Assembly (NCBI GenBank): GCA_015680685.1
Contig: MNCI01002312.1
Location: 454,105-517,651 of the forward strand
Direction: 5' to 3'
Length of the DNA: 63,547 nucleotides
From: Gnetum montanum
Lineage: Eukaryota > Streptophyta > Gnetopsida > Gnetales > Gnetaceae
Position 1 is the stretch's first letter. The number at the start of each line of letters is the position of its first letter. The position numbers were made by a program, and so were the translations under genes. This document shows, piece by piece, positions 1-11,759 of this stretch. Under the pieces are notes generated by a model that was not told the DNA's origin, ran no database searches, and saw only the letters and a program-made list of their open reading frames with translations.

Positions 1-660
1 AGAACTTCCAAAAAAATTTGACAATTTTAAGATTGCAATATTAAGACAACAAATTTTAAAAATATAGAAGCTATTTTAGTCATTTCAAGGTATCAAAGAT
101 TTTCTAGATTTTCCTAAACTCAAATAGGCAATTTCTATAAGACATTACTATTAAATTACTCAAGATGCTTTTCTAATAAAGCATAACTCTTATTTGGCAA
201 ATCTTAATAGAAATCTAATGTTACACAAAAAATAGAGCTATAAAGGCAACTTAGAAAAATCCAAAAATCAAATGGTAAGCACGATACTATCTAAACCATT
301 AGCTAAGCAACTAAGATAAAATAGAAAGAAAAGAACTCATAGGATTAAAACAAAGCAATTGAATTGATGAATTAGCAAGCCATCTTACAATCTTCAATAT
401 CTTTTTTCTTGATCTTCCACCAATTCCCCTCATTCTACCCATCAAGCTCTTTCTATAATAGCTTAGGGTAGTTACAAACATTATGAAAAATTAAGGTGGA
501 TTACAAAAATTATGAGGGTTCGTTATAACCACCATAGAGTTAAATGCTATAGTCAACAAGTGTTTGGTAGCTACAACCACCATGGAGATTAAAAAGCTAT
601 AGTTGATAAGTATCTTATTTAGTGGTTAGAAACCATCATGGTAGTTAGTTATAACTACCA
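1..660 (-). repeat. AT-rich terminal domain, copy 1 (TATA faces left)
   Basis: Read on the minus strand, this stretch matches 23430-24060 of the plus strand over about 450-500 bp. Shared landmarks include AGCTATTATA-AAAG-GCTT (left form TTATAGAAAG near 455), TCCTATGAGTTCTTTTCTT and ATCTTGAGTAATTTAATAG. Upstream of the TATA-like box (470-660) are several spaced copies of a GGTGGTTATAACTAAC-type motif. The layout resembles U3-R of an LTR, but neither LTR ends nor a primer site are visible. It borders a gene-fragment mosaic on its inner side. The outer end lies outside the window. Confidence 0.6.
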
Positions 661-784
661 TAGATATTTAAAAAATTACAATTGAGACTTGTCCATTTTT
701 CTTACAAAATAGTTATATATATATATTATTTTCAATTTTAAAAACAAAGAACGGGTCATAGCTCCAATCATTCACAATTTCTCT

Positions 785-1340
785 ATTGCCATTATATCTT
801 TCTTCATTGCAGCCTTAGAATCTTCAGAATTATGAATATCCACATACGTTTCCCAAGTGGCTCTTCCATCGGCACTGCATACAATTTGCACATCACTCTT
901 GCTAATATCGTTGTCTTCAAAGAAATCTACGATATCCTCAATAGTGGCAGAGAAGGGCTGTCCCCTGAGCTTCAGGACTCTAGTCTGCTTGGCCTTGTCC
1001 TTGCCTGCATCGTGAGATCTGCTTTGGAAGAAGTATAGTTGCCACCATCGTTATGTCTCAAGTCTGCATGTTCGTTGGCTATGGCCTGATAGTAGTCCTG
1101 CTTCTTGGCACGGAAAACTTCAATGTAACGATTGCCCATGTTGTAGTGATCTTTCCTAAGAGCATACTCAACCTAAACAGAGCGCCAAATACGCAGAATT
1201 CCTCTCCGGTAAAACGATCATTCTTGTAAACAAGGAAAACATCAATAACGTCAAGCCCGCTGAAGAAGTCACAGACATTATTTTCAATGCAGTTGAAAAT
1301 AATATTTCCATAGCGTAATGCCATCCCGGCAGGACCATGG
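785..1340 (-). pseudogene. hnRNP H/F-like RNA-binding protein fragment
   Basis: On the minus strand the piece encodes the end of one RNA-recognition motif and most of a second. Visible motifs are CDFFSGLDVIDVFLVYKNDRF, then after a frame change MGNRYIEVFRAKKQDYY (near 1090-1130), a linker, and after another frame change VLKLRGQPFSATIEDIVDFF with CSADGRATWETYVDI. This is the pattern of plant hnRNP H/F-type proteins, which bind G-rich RNA in the nucleus and affect splicing. Both RRMs run together without an intron, so the copy is probably cDNA-derived. At least two frameshifts and abrupt ends near 785 and 1340 make it non-functional. It stands next to the proteasome fragment in the same orientation. 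Confidence 0.8.
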
Positions 1341-1439
1341 CATTGAGGACTGCCACTTGAAACGTTTTTAAATGAGTACATCTGAACTCTGAAGTTATCT
1401 TTTATTTCTTGTCCAATGCTGCAGTCCTCAGCAGTTATC

Positions 1440-1707
1440 ATCTGCACTTCTATTCACAAACCAGAATCAGGTTGACGAGAATGCTAGCATCCACCATTAT
1501 TTCGGCCACGATGCGAGCAACATGGTCATGAATCTTGTACATCTTTCCACTGGTTTTTGTGCAGGTGTGAAGCAGCTTCAACGCCACGCATTTCTTGCTG
1601 ATGAGAACGACGCCATCCTTAACCACAATGTTGACAGTTGCATCTATATTGTCGATAGCTTCCAAAGCGTACTCCACTTGGTACTGCGAGTTAGTTGCAG
1701 ATCGCAT
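1440..1707 (-). pseudogene. 20S proteasome alpha-subunit fragment
   Basis: The minus strand reads YQVEYALEAIDN, then KDGVVLISKKCVALKLLHT, GKMYKIHDHVARIVAEIM and DASILVNLILV. These are the conserved N-terminal blocks of a proteasome alpha subunit: the YQVEYA helix H0 signature, the DGV strand and the KMYKIDDH block. The best resemblance is to the alpha-4/PAC-type subunit, which forms part of the outer gating ring. Only about 80 of some 250 residues are present. The canonical start and the SPEG-R-LYQ motif before YQVEYA are lost, and the sequence changes to the hnRNP-like piece at about 1440. It is a captured exon-scale fragment, not a gene. Confidence 0.8.
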
Positions 1708-1734
1708 CCAAACGGAATGCCAAGCTTTGGCTAA

Positions 1735-2240
1735 CTATATTCTAATCTTGCGGAGCATCCACTTCTTGGTGATGATGCCGAAGTGAAGTTCACGGATAAC
1801 ACAATTGCCGTAGTGAAGTTCACGGGTAACACAATTAAAACTTATGCATGGAATCACCGTAGCTACCCAACTTTGATTAAGCTCTTTGAAATCATCATCC
1901 TCGTTATTTGAAATGCGTCACTTGATCAATACTGCAGTTTGCGGCAACTTCTGAGATCAAGAACAGGACGTCATTCGGTTATGCGTATATCCCTCCCTTA
2001 TAGTCGTACGAGCAAACCTCTTAGTAACCTTCATCAAATCTTGCAGAACCTCCATCGACAAAGCCTCCATCTCCGTTATTTTCAAGAAGATTATTAATAT
2101 CAACATCTATCACATTTCCTACATATGTTGAATCATTTGAACCTTCTTGAAGTTTTGAACTGTGAATTTCCTCTTTTTCAGCTTCTTCTATTAGCTTCTT
2201 TACAAGCTTAATACTGTGAACTATTAAGATCAATATGACA
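1735..2240 (-). other. Unidentified part of gene-fragment mosaic
   Basis: This stretch has higher GC than its surroundings and holds a 70-codon minus-strand frame at 2021-2233. That frame is rich in acidic residues and contains ENNGDGGFVDGGSARFDEGY. I do not recognise it. Two copies of a GTGAAGTTCACGG-GTAACAC motif occur in direct repeat near 1785-1835. It is probably another captured piece, because it continues the GC-rich block that contains the proteasome and hnRNP scraps. Confidence 0.35.
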
Positions 2241-5200
2241 ATCCTTATTTTGATGAGGTGCCCATCTTTTGAGCTCTCTACTTAACCCTCCAGTTCTTAA
2301 ATTTTGGAATAAAATTATGAACCTAGTTTTTCTTAACAATGACCATCACTGCTCCATGAAATGGTAGAAATGTGCCAACACTAGCATAGTCACAAGCCTC
2401 CTCAATGTAGTCACACAATGAAAATGGAATTCGGCTTGTTTCTACCTCATAGTTTGTCAATGCAAGGTTACGAGAGGTCCTAGAGGAGTGTGGAGGTCAA
2501 AATATGGGAATTTAGAGTTTTTTATTTATTTTTGGAAATCCACCTTGACCCAACTATGCTAGGACTATGCTGGCTAGCGTAGTTAGCGTCACCCCTGGCA
2601 TGATTTGCAGTGTGCGATGGAATTTGACTTATTTTGGTTCAGTTGTTTGCTATTTCAAGGCTATCGGAGGTTCTATGGTGAAGTTTATGGTAAATTGTGT
2701 CAATTTAAGGCTATTTATGGTCATTTCTTCCTCAACTACTAGTGACTATGCTAGCCAATGTAGTTGAGGCCTTCCTTAATGTAGTTTAAATAAGAAAATG
2801 ATTTTTGATGGTTTTTGATAGGTTTTAGGCAATTCTGGAGCTACTAGAGATCTTGGTTAGGGTTTGGTGTATGGAGTTGTCATTTCAAATTCAATTGGGA
2901 TTTTGGTTGATGTTTGAAAACATCTTCCTACTAGTGACTACATTGGCCAGTGTAGTCAAGCTATTGGTCAACATAGTTCCCACAAATGACATGTTTTGGC
3001 ATGAGTTTGCCTGGTTTCCATCAATGTCAACACCTAGTTTTTGTTTTTGGCATAAGGTTTCATGGCATGGGTCGGTAGTTGGGAGGTTGGTTTAGGTAGT
3101 AATTGGGTTTTGCAATTCACTTCAATGCTTCTAGGTACTTGAAACCTAGCGTAATCACCCTAGAAAATTGAAAATCCAAGTGTATTAGGATTTCCGTTGG
3201 CTTTCTTCCTAGGCATCTAGTAGGATCCATCTTGAATTTGAAAATTTTTATGCATTAGTTTCCCACTCACCCAACATAGTCCTACTTACCAATTGTGATC
3301 ATTGAGTTCAATGGGACTTGGGTGAGTGTTTTGGAAAACCAGGGTTTTCCAAGAGGATGCATAAGTATGGAAGTGATTTTCAAGAAACAACTTTACACAA
3401 ATCATTCTCTTCCTACCACTTTCAAGCTCCAATGCCTTGGATCAGATCTCTACACCTACTTCAGCACCTCCCACTTTCATCCCTGGTGTAGTTGAGGTTT
3501 TCACTCTAAGAGGCCAACATAGTTGCTTTAGAAGGCTTCAAATAACTACTCCTACATTGATTACAACCATGTCAAGGAGATGGGCTTCCATCACTAAGAA
3601 CCCTACTTTGGAAGACATTGATACTACTACCCATGGCCTCTCCAATCTACCACAACCCATGATAGCTAAAAACTCTAACACCATGATACCTAGGTATACA
3701 TATTCTAGCCTTTTCTTAGAAAATTTCACTACAATCCTAGGCATTTTTTGTCATGATGGTTTGTGTGTTTGTTGTTTTTGAATTTTTTAAAAATCCTATG
3801 TTATATCTAGGCTATTTCTATGGGTTTCTTATGTTTCTTAGGTCATGGGATTGGTACATGTTGAATTAAAAAATTATTTCTACTAATTCTGGGCATTTTT
3901 CTATGGTTTTGGGCAAAAAAGCAATACCATTTTTGTATTTTTTTTTCCTATCTAAATGGTTTATATTTTTTGATTTTTGTATCTATATAGTTGTAGTACT
4001 ATGTTTAATGGTCAAGTGAAATTTTGAATTACCTAATTTTGACCTACAGTTTATTCTCTATGAATTTTTCTATAAGACTGTGCAGAGTGGGTTTTCAGTT
4101 TTAACTATTTTTATATGGTAATTTGGTAATTTTTCATGTTAGATTAGTTAATGATTTTTTTGTTTTAAGGTTGTGGGTTTTTAACTCTCTATTTAAGGAT
4201 TCCAACAACTATAGAATCATGGAATTTGGATGTGTAGTTAATTTTTGGCGATTTTTTTTCCTAAACTCATGTGAAATGGGCTTTTATTATTACGGTTTGA
4301 TTTATGTCACTTTAGTAGCGTTTTTTACATAAAAGGCTTGGAATTTTTATGATTTCTAGTTTTGGGTTTCTAAATTTTTGTTTCAGAATTCTAGAAACTA
4401 TGGAATCATTGAATTTGGTTATGTAGTTGATTTTTAATGAATTTTTTGGTGAACTAGTGTCTAAGTGTTATTTTTTGGTTATGGTTTACTCTTGTGAAGA
4501 TAGGTAGCATTGGCACTTTGGAAAATTTTTCCAGTCAATGTCTCAAGATCTTGAGGAAGCTTTGAGGCTTTTGGGAGGATTTGCAAGTGGTTTCAGCTAA
4601 GTGAAAATTCCTTTTGATATTTTTTATTAGTTTTCTACTATGGCCATTTTCCATAGTTTGGTGTTGTTGTGAAGTTTTCTATGGAGTGTTATGGTTTTGG
4701 TTGGAGTTTCAAATTTTTCCTAGGCTTGGAACTTCAACATAGATACCAAATTTTGTTGAATGTTTTATGCCCACACAACTTCCAGCCTTAGGAAAAAAAG
4801 TTTTAGCTCTAATATATCATTTTTTATCAAGTGTGAACTACCTTGTATAGTTACAGTTTTGCCCATGAAAACTGCAAACCTTCCTATCTATACAAGTAAT
4901 GCTAGTATCGATATTGGTGTTTAATGGTTTACAAAGTGTTCTACATGTTATGTTTTTAGTTCTAAATAGTAATTTTTAATTTTTATGAAAATTTTAACTA
5001 TTTTTCCTAGAATTTTTACTATGGCTACTTTCACCATTAACTAGGATGTTTAGAAAAATTTTGCAAAATTCAAGTTGGTGTTTTGACTATAGTAGTAGGT
5101 ACAAGCTAGTTTTCATGCTTTTGATGTTTTTCCATAAAAATTTTACACTTTTATGCATATCTTAGCATGGAAACTACCATCAATTATTGGTAGGTCACTT

Positions 5201-5346
5201 GGTTGTACATAGTTTTGTCTTGGTTTGGTTGTTTGTTTACATGAAAAATGTTGATATTAGGGTTGTAGTTGTTTTGGCTATTTAAATTTTGGTTATATTT
5301 GGTTATGGCTATTTAGGGTTGTGATGGTTATTATTGTTTTGTGTAG
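2240..5346. other. Non-coding, T-rich region upstream of the antisense gene of B-prime
   Basis: I see no credible gene here. From 2380 to 3560 there are repeated words of the type GACTATGCTAG and GTGTAGTTAG, the same vocabulary as the U3 subrepeats of element B's LTRs (36.3-37.1 kb). From 3780 to 5340 the strand is T-rich and intron-like. A possible first exon of the downstream gene starts with ATG at 4538 (MSQDLEEALRLLGGFAS), but this is weak. The region lies where the promoter and first introns of the plus-strand antisense gene would be expected. Confidence 0.4.
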
Positions 5347-5799
5347 GACCTTCCTCCAACCCATCTTGGTGGTGATAGAGCTGATAGGGTTGCTATGCTG
5401 CTTCCACACCTCGAGGCCTAACACCCCACCTACTCACATGACTTTAGAGTCTGGCTCATTATGGTTCTAGCTAGGAACATAAGAATTCTTGGCCCTTTTG
5501 CTGCAAAAATTTAGTGTGATGATATGGTCACACTTATTAGCCCACATAGCTATTGTCATTGTTGAGACCTTGTTGCCCTGATCTTCTAACTTCATCGTCA
5601 AGTTCATAGAAGACAATCCTAAGATATGCATGAAGAACAAGGTTCTTGATAGCACTCGTACAATAGGGACTTGTGAGCTATCCAAGATTTGGAACATGCT
5701 AGAGTTCAACTTGTATAATGCTAACAACACTTCGCTAATTGAACACCAGACCCACACACTATTTTAGAATCCTTCCAATACTGTCTACCATGTGGAAGG
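5347..5799 (+). pseudogene. B-prime antisense gene, exon a
   Basis: This exon is preceded by a TTTTGTGTAG acceptor and ends at GTGGAAGG, followed by GTAAGC on the far side of element D (17777). A block near its end, HTLF-NPSNTVYHVEG, matches HTLFQNPLGTIYYVKG on the minus strand of element B at about 52970-53020, and the splice junction falls at the same residue. The product is unknown. The reading frame has shifts and stops. Element D was inserted on the donor site and duplicated AAGG(A/G). The function cannot be named; the exon assignment rests on conservation between two separate copies. Confidence 0.65.
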
Positions 5800-5800
5800 A

Positions 5801-6694
5801 TGATGAAGTGTTCAATTGATACGTCGACTGGGCCGCATTAATGGAGCCTTCTTGATCCAGCCATGTTGACATGATCCTATTGACATATCCATCAATGCAT
5901 TAATGCGACCCTGTTAATGTAGAGTCTGTCTCTTGCTATAAATATGCATGCACCCATAGCATTTATGGCATCTTTTTGGTAGTTGTAGTGAAGCCGTTGT
6001 AGTTTTTTTACGTGTAAGTTAGAATATTTCCCAAGTGCCCGCAGCAAGTGTGAGAAAGTTGTATGACTCTTTATTCAAGTGCTATGTACCTAAGCCCATT
6101 AGCATGAGTGAAAATAAAGATGAGATTTTTGAACATTCCTTGCAGCATTTGGATTTAATTACTTAAGCATTAAAACACTTTAATATTTTGACATTTTAAG
6201 CATTCCAAAGTGCTTTATTATTATTGCTTTATGGTTATTATCCTTTCCATATTCTATGAGAACCATAGGCATGACCATCTCAAACATATATCAAACACTT
6301 GGTAACCTAGTGATGCTTAACATCTAGTAACCCAGTAGTGGTTAGGATATGCTCAAGATATGCATGGAAGATGGGATTGATTACTTATGCTAGGAAGAAT
6401 TAAACAATAGAGTAGAAAAATTACAAATTACCCAAATTTCCATTTCCTACATTAAAAGAATTAGACCTTTAAAGATAAAAAGAAAACTGATAAAAATCAT
6501 TTGCCTCAATCTCACTCAACCATCACTCTAGAATATCACAGGTGAGATTGGGAAGACAACGACCATTCTAACTAAGGTTTTGCTAGCTAGATTTCAGTGT
6601 ACGTAAGTGCTTGTAGTCTCCAAAATTTGACCAAGTTGTGAGTGAATGCTCGTGATTCATATGGTTGGACGTAGGGGTACCTCACTACTCATCA
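5801..6694 (+). repeat. 5' LTR of element D
   Basis: The LTR begins TGATGAAGTG and ends CTCATCA. It aligns along its length with 16881-17772. A TATA box, TATAAATA, lies at 5937-5944, about 136 bp into the repeat, so U3 is short. A polyadenylation-type AATAAA lies near 6113. The first 100 bp differ much more from the 3' LTR than the rest does. Confidence 0.92.
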
Positions 6695-6712
6695 TTGGTG
6701 CTATTATCAAGG
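6695..6712 (+). other. Primer-binding site of element D
   Basis: The LTR is followed directly by TTGGTGCTATTATCAAGG. The same place in elements A and C reads TTGGCATTGTTTCTAGGGA and TTGGTATCATTTCCAAGGA. The shared TTGGTATCA-like start resembles the site complementary to the 3' end of initiator methionine tRNA. All copies are mutated, so the tRNA is only a likely guess. Confidence 0.5.
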
Positions 6713-6881
6713 ACTGTTAGTCTTACATGCGCTATCTAGTCTTAGCAAGATCATCATTCACTTCATTGGAACGGACCTAGGATAGTGAAATCTACGCACG
6801 CTAGGTGCCTTAAGTAAAAGAATAAGGAACACTAGTTTAGTTGTTATTTAACATCAAAAATGTATTCTTCTCATAGGTGAT

Positions 6882-9350
6882 ATGGATCCAACCCACTAGT
6901 GCGGTAGGAATGTCGGGTGGTATATGCACATCCAGATGAGTATATCCCCAACTTCACCTTTATCCTACATCAAGATGAGCATCTATGATGGCGGGACATG
7001 GAGGGCAACATCATATTACCTTTTTATCGATCAGTTCTTGGAATGCTACTTCAAAATCTTGCCAAACTTGGCATTTAGGACTATGGTGTGGAATACATAA
7101 TGAAGGATCATGACTACCAAGACTATCATCCAAATGAGGCATAATGTGCACAAGACTGGCAACAAGTGGAATGCCATGAACACATAAAGAGGAAATAGTT
7201 CAGTAATCCTTTTTTCTTACAGGACTTTCATGATGATGAGAAACTTTGTTTTTACGATTCCCATTCAGTAGAACCTCCTCTGATGCATAAGATCATTTAG
7301 TCCATCATTCAAAGTAAACAATCAAGCGATCAGGATCCCTAGGATGATGAGGGATTGCACAAAAAAGATCATGACAAAGGGAAAGATGGACATGAAGATC
7401 GGGGTCATCATCAGAGCAGAGGAGGAGATTGAAATTAGGGTAGTGGTAGTTCTCCTCCTTATTTTCCATCTTCTCATTCGACCTTATCTTCACCAAGTTT
7501 TGACTTCGATCACAATCATAGTTGGAAGGATTGGGGTGATGGTGATCGAAAAGACCGATGGGATTGCAAGGACCAATGGGCACAACATGAGGAAAAGCAT
7601 GACCAATCACATGAGTCTCACCATCAAGAAAGGAGATGTAGTTGAAATCATCACAGATGCAATGGCCATCAACAAGAATATGACTCGGATGAACCACTGG
7701 TGGCTACTTGAAGCATGCTTAACATAGTCGAGGCAATTTAAATACCCAGTAGGCACTTGAAAGATAGTCAGATCAAGTGCATTAACATGAACAATATCCC
7801 CAAATTTAAAGGAGGATATAATTGTGATCCATAGACTCACTTGTAAGCATTTCATGATGCTTGCACCCTACAAACTGTAGATAATGATTGGTAGAAACTC
7901 AAGCTATTCCCCCAAACACTCATCAAGGAAGCGGAAAGATAGTACTAGTCATTGGAACCAAAATTAATCAGAAGATGGAATATGATGCTAGAAATTTTCA
8001 ATGATAAATACCAAACTTACTCTAGAGTGGCTAATTTGAGATGAAAAATCTAGGGATGGAAGCAAGGTAGCCATGAACCATTGGATGCAACCATGGGTAG
8101 ATATTACTCATTATTACATTGATGCCCTCGTCATGGCTACTCTTAGTGGGAACAACTTCGTCATATCATAGATGGACTCTACTTTGAAATAAGAAAGACC
8201 CTTGGCCTTTACACTCAAGGATGACTATCTAAGTTAATGGCCCATCAATTATAGCACCTCATTGCGTACATGGCCAAAGAGGAAGGGGAACTAAGGAAAA
8301 AAGAAAGGGTAGAAGAATATAATTAGGACCCTTCCATCCAAAATAAGGAAGTCCAATTTTGTGAAGAGGAGGAAGAATCACCACTAGATGCAACAATGAA
8401 CCAAAAAACCTTGCCCATACAAGAATTTGCTTTAAAATTTTGGCCAAGTTTGAGAAGATGTGGGATTCTTTGGATGAAAGGTTCCAAACTATCCTAAAAA
8501 TCACAGAGGAATCCAAAGAGTGAAGTAATGATCATGATCAGTAGAGGAGAAGAGGAGCTGAACATGCCTACCATAAAGGTAAGTGTAAAGTTGCTGCAGT
8601 AGAATGGGTTGCAGACTTTGACATAGAGGAAGATGATGGGTCTAACATATGCCAGTATGAACATCTTAAGGGGTGTTGCTTGGTGGTGTCACATTTACAA
8701 GAGTTTGGGATGTATGCATGAATCCTTATTTGAAAAAAAGGAAAATACCTTGCAGATTACCTTATCCCCAAGGCAATCCTAGGTAGTTCCACCAACAATG
8801 GGGATATTATCCAAGTGGAGCACAGTCGCAACCGTACAAGTATTACCAACAATGGCAACATCCACAATCATGGGGGATGCCACCTCCAAGGTAGCAGTAC
8901 CCTTACTGGCAACCAAATCCTTATGGGTACTACATCCAAGAGCCAATCTCCTTACGGGACTCTTCTAGTCACACACCATTTCAAAATATTATTATCCCTT
9001 GGAATACTTTTGAACATAGTCTCCATCGCCTAGGGGGAAAGAACCCACATCTATACTATCCTCTGTCACCTTCTCCTACCAAATTTACTCATCAGCCCTC
9101 CACTCAACTACCTCCTGTTCCACCTATGTAGGGAGAAATACCATCATAGCCATAGCAACATAATTCCACGAGGGTTATCAACTTACAACTGGCTTCTCAG
9201 CCAAGTGGACTAGAATCAAAACTGTAGAAACACCCTTTCTTCCAGTCCAATATCCCAAACATACCTTCACATTCACCGATGGCTAGTGCCTTTGAACCTC
9301 TAATTGCCTCCACCATTCAACCCTTTGAGCAACCTTCAAGCCAACACCCC
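6882..9350 (+). pseudogene. gag of element D (degenerate)
   Basis: This is the structural capsid protein of the element. It is spread over all frames with many stops. Pieces recognisable by comparison with A and C are a charged His/Asp-rich N-terminal stretch (7340-7620), IPKFKGGYNCDP (about 7795), WKQGSHEPLDATMGRYYSLL (about 8050-8110) and HIIDGLYFEIRKTLGLYTQG (about 8165-8220). A conserved YEHLKGCC block (8660) and a Pro/Gln/Tyr-rich tail (8760-9350) follow. The central block fits the Retrotrans_gag family. No intact CCHC zinc knuckle is visible. The start ATG at 6882 is chosen from position only. Confidence 0.75.
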
Positions 9351-9367
9351 CCAAAGTACAAACTTTC

Positions 9368-9754
9368 ATGCTAACACACACTGTGATGCACTGGATAAAG
9401 GTAGGTCATCTTCCTCGGAAATTGATTGATCTTGGAAGTCCCCTCATATACTTTCAAGTGGCAAGAAACGAGCCATGCAAAGCTCTCTTAGATTCAAGGT
9501 TAGGCATCTATTTGATTTCACATGATATGTATAATACTTGGAACTTACCCTTGATGAAGAAAAGCAATATTTGGCTTGAGTTGGAAAACCATTCCATAAT
9601 TATTCCCTTGGGATTGGTAGAAGATATCGTGACCACTGTTTGTGGGTGGTCCTATTTTGTTGACTTCCTTGTTATTCAATTTGATCATTGTAAGGGGAAT
9701 TTCATAATCATAATGGGAAGAGCCTGGCTCAACATAGTGGATGCACTATTGTAA
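9368..9754 (+). pseudogene. Aspartic protease of element D
   Basis: This frame of 128 codons is open. It shows the retropepsin pattern: ALLDSRLGIYLISHDMY, where the active-site triad D-S/T-G has become D-S-R, and later IIIMGRAWLN in place of the usual ILGRPWL block. The enzyme would cut the gag-pol precursor during particle maturation. The Gly-to-Arg change beside the catalytic Asp should inactivate it. The frame has no start of its own that is needed, because such domains are made as part of a polyprotein. Confidence 0.75.
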
Positions 9755-10028
9755 CTCTAAGATTTCAAAAAAAAATCCTTTTGGAAAGATTGAGAAGAAG
9801 TGCATCCCATGCATTGCGTATAGTGAATCTGGGTGCAACTATGTGTAGAAACTTTGGTCCACTAAGTGGACATCTATTCAAGCATGTAGTCAGTGTGTTG
9901 AAGAATCATAGATTCAATGATGTCTGTATGTAGTAGCCACGAATCAAGAAAGCACCCAATGGCTTACCGTTGACTCTAATAGCAACACTCTATGCACAAA
10001 ACCATCTAAGGGCCTTGTATGTGCTTAC

Positions 10029-11180
10029 ATGAAAAGCATGGATGAATTGGAAAAGGTCCATAAAAAATTCTCCACTATTGATGACAGTGATGATTGGGGA
10101 AATCTACAAATCCTTAAAAGCTTTAGAAAAGAACACCTGGAACTAAAAACCTTACCAACCAATTTGGAATATGCATGCCTGCAGAATGGCAAGCTAGTAA
10201 TCATCAATCCCACTCTTGCTCTTGAACAAAAGAAGAGGTTGCTAAAGATGGTGAACAAATGGATGGATACTTTTACATGGTCATATCCTAAACTAATCAG
10301 AGTTGACCCTAGGGTATGCCAACATTGGATCTATATCAACCCCTCTGTGAATCCATGACGACAGCTGCAAAGATGAATGAACCCCAAATCGAAGTAGGTC
10401 GTCAAGGATGAAATTGAACAATTGTTGAAAGAAGGGTTCATCTATTTCATTGTGAATAGTGAATGGGTCAGCCCACTCATTATAGTACCAAAGAAGAATG
10501 ACAAATGGGGAGTCTGTATATATTTTGAACTACTAAATATGGCAACCTTCAAGGATCACTTCCCAGTTCTGTTTGTGGATCAAGTGTTGGATACTATTGC
10601 AAGGCATTGTTACTATAGCCTTTTGGACAGTTATAGTGATTATAACCAAATCCAAATCGGACCCAAAAACCAGGCCAAGACAACATTTACAAGTCCCTAA
10701 GGAACTTTTGCATATAAGAATATGTCCTTTGGCCTATGCAATGTGCCTACAACATTCCAATGCCTCGTCCTTAGCATCTTTCATCAAAAAATTGGCAATG
10801 AGATAGAAGTTTTTATGGATGACTTATCTACCTATGGAGCAACATTTGAATAAGCCTTGGACTACCTTGAGAAATTTTTAAAAAGATGTGTGAAAAAAAA
10901 TTTAGAGCTCAACTGGCAAAAGAGTCACTTGATGGTCCAAGAGGGCATTGTTTTGGGGCATCAAATTTCACAAGCAGGGATTGGTGTAGACCCTAAAAAA
11001 ATTAGGATCATCCAAGGAATCACCAGTCAACCAAGCACTATAAAAGAGGTTTGGTCATTCCTTGGACAGACTGGTTATTATTGATGCTTCGTCAAGAATT
11101 TCTTAAAGATCACCAATTCGTTGGTGGAACTAACAAAGAAGGATGCTTTGTTTGTCTAGAGTAGGGAATGCGAGTCTGCA
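10029..11180 (+). pseudogene. Reverse transcriptase of element D
   Basis: RT copies element RNA into DNA in the cytoplasmic particle. Visible blocks in order are LLKEGFIYFIV, VSPLIIVPKKNDKWGVCIYF (10470-10530), FKDHFPVLFVDQVLDT, the palm strand YYSLLDSYSDYNQIQIGPKN, TFAYKNMSFGLCNVPTTFQ, and the active site FMDD at 10812-10823 (usual form YMDD). Thumb and connection sequences follow (GIVLGHQISQAGIGVDPKKI). Stops interrupt it, for example TAA after TSP at about 10697. The block order and the length of roughly 350 codons match Ty3/gypsy RT. Confidence 0.9.
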
Positions 11181-11243
11181 TTCTAAACACTAAAATAGAA
11201 ACTCATAGAGACTCCAATTCTATGGGCACCTGACTAGTCTAGA

Positions 11244-11690
11244 TCATTTCACATCATGATGGATGCATCTAATTATGCATTGGGAACCATGCTGACATAG
11301 TTGGATGACCAACGACGTCCATGTTACATCCACTATGCCAACCAAAGCATTGTGGATGCTCAACTCAATTACACCACCATTGAAAAGGAATTGATAGCGG
11401 TGGTGTTTGCCTTGGAAAAGATCAGACAGTATGTGCTCAGATACAAGGTGTTTGTACATACAAACCACTGTTCCATCCGGTTCCTTATGAACAAACCAAT
11501 GGTAAGTCCCCGTATCATATGGTGGCTCAAGATCCTTCAGGAATTCAATCTTACTATGGTGGAAAAAAAGGGAACTAAGAATGTGGTTGCTAACCAATTA
11601 TGTTGGTTACAATGGGACAACATAGAGGAGGAGGAGCCACTCTCTGACCAATTTCCAGATGAACTCCTCTTTGCTTGAGTAATTGCCAAG
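11244..11690 (+). pseudogene. RNase H of element D
   Basis: This is the RNase H-like domain that follows gypsy RT and removes RNA from the RNA/DNA hybrid. Motifs are IMMDASNYALGTML (first catalytic Asp), IEKELIAVVFALEKIRQYVL (catalytic Glu) and YKVFVHTNHCSIRFLMNK (Asp replaced by Asn in H-T-D/N-H). It ends with a KKGTKNVVANQLCWL tether. A TAG after the first motif (11299) breaks it. No second, extra RNase H domain of the Tat/Ogre type is evident after it. Confidence 0.85.
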
Positions 11691-11759
11691 GAAAGGCCCA
11701 CAATATCAACTTGGTTTAGTGACATCCTTACTTATCTCTCAACACAAGAATTGCCAAAG

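Noticed and set aside
7305-7727. Overlapping frames of about 130 codons on both strands
   Set aside because: They lie over the charged His/Asp-rich part of D gag, in the wrong frames; composition bias alone keeps them open.
11244-11690. Second, Tat/Ogre-type RNase H domain
   Set aside because: Only one RNase H block follows RT; the zinc region of integrase starts directly after it.
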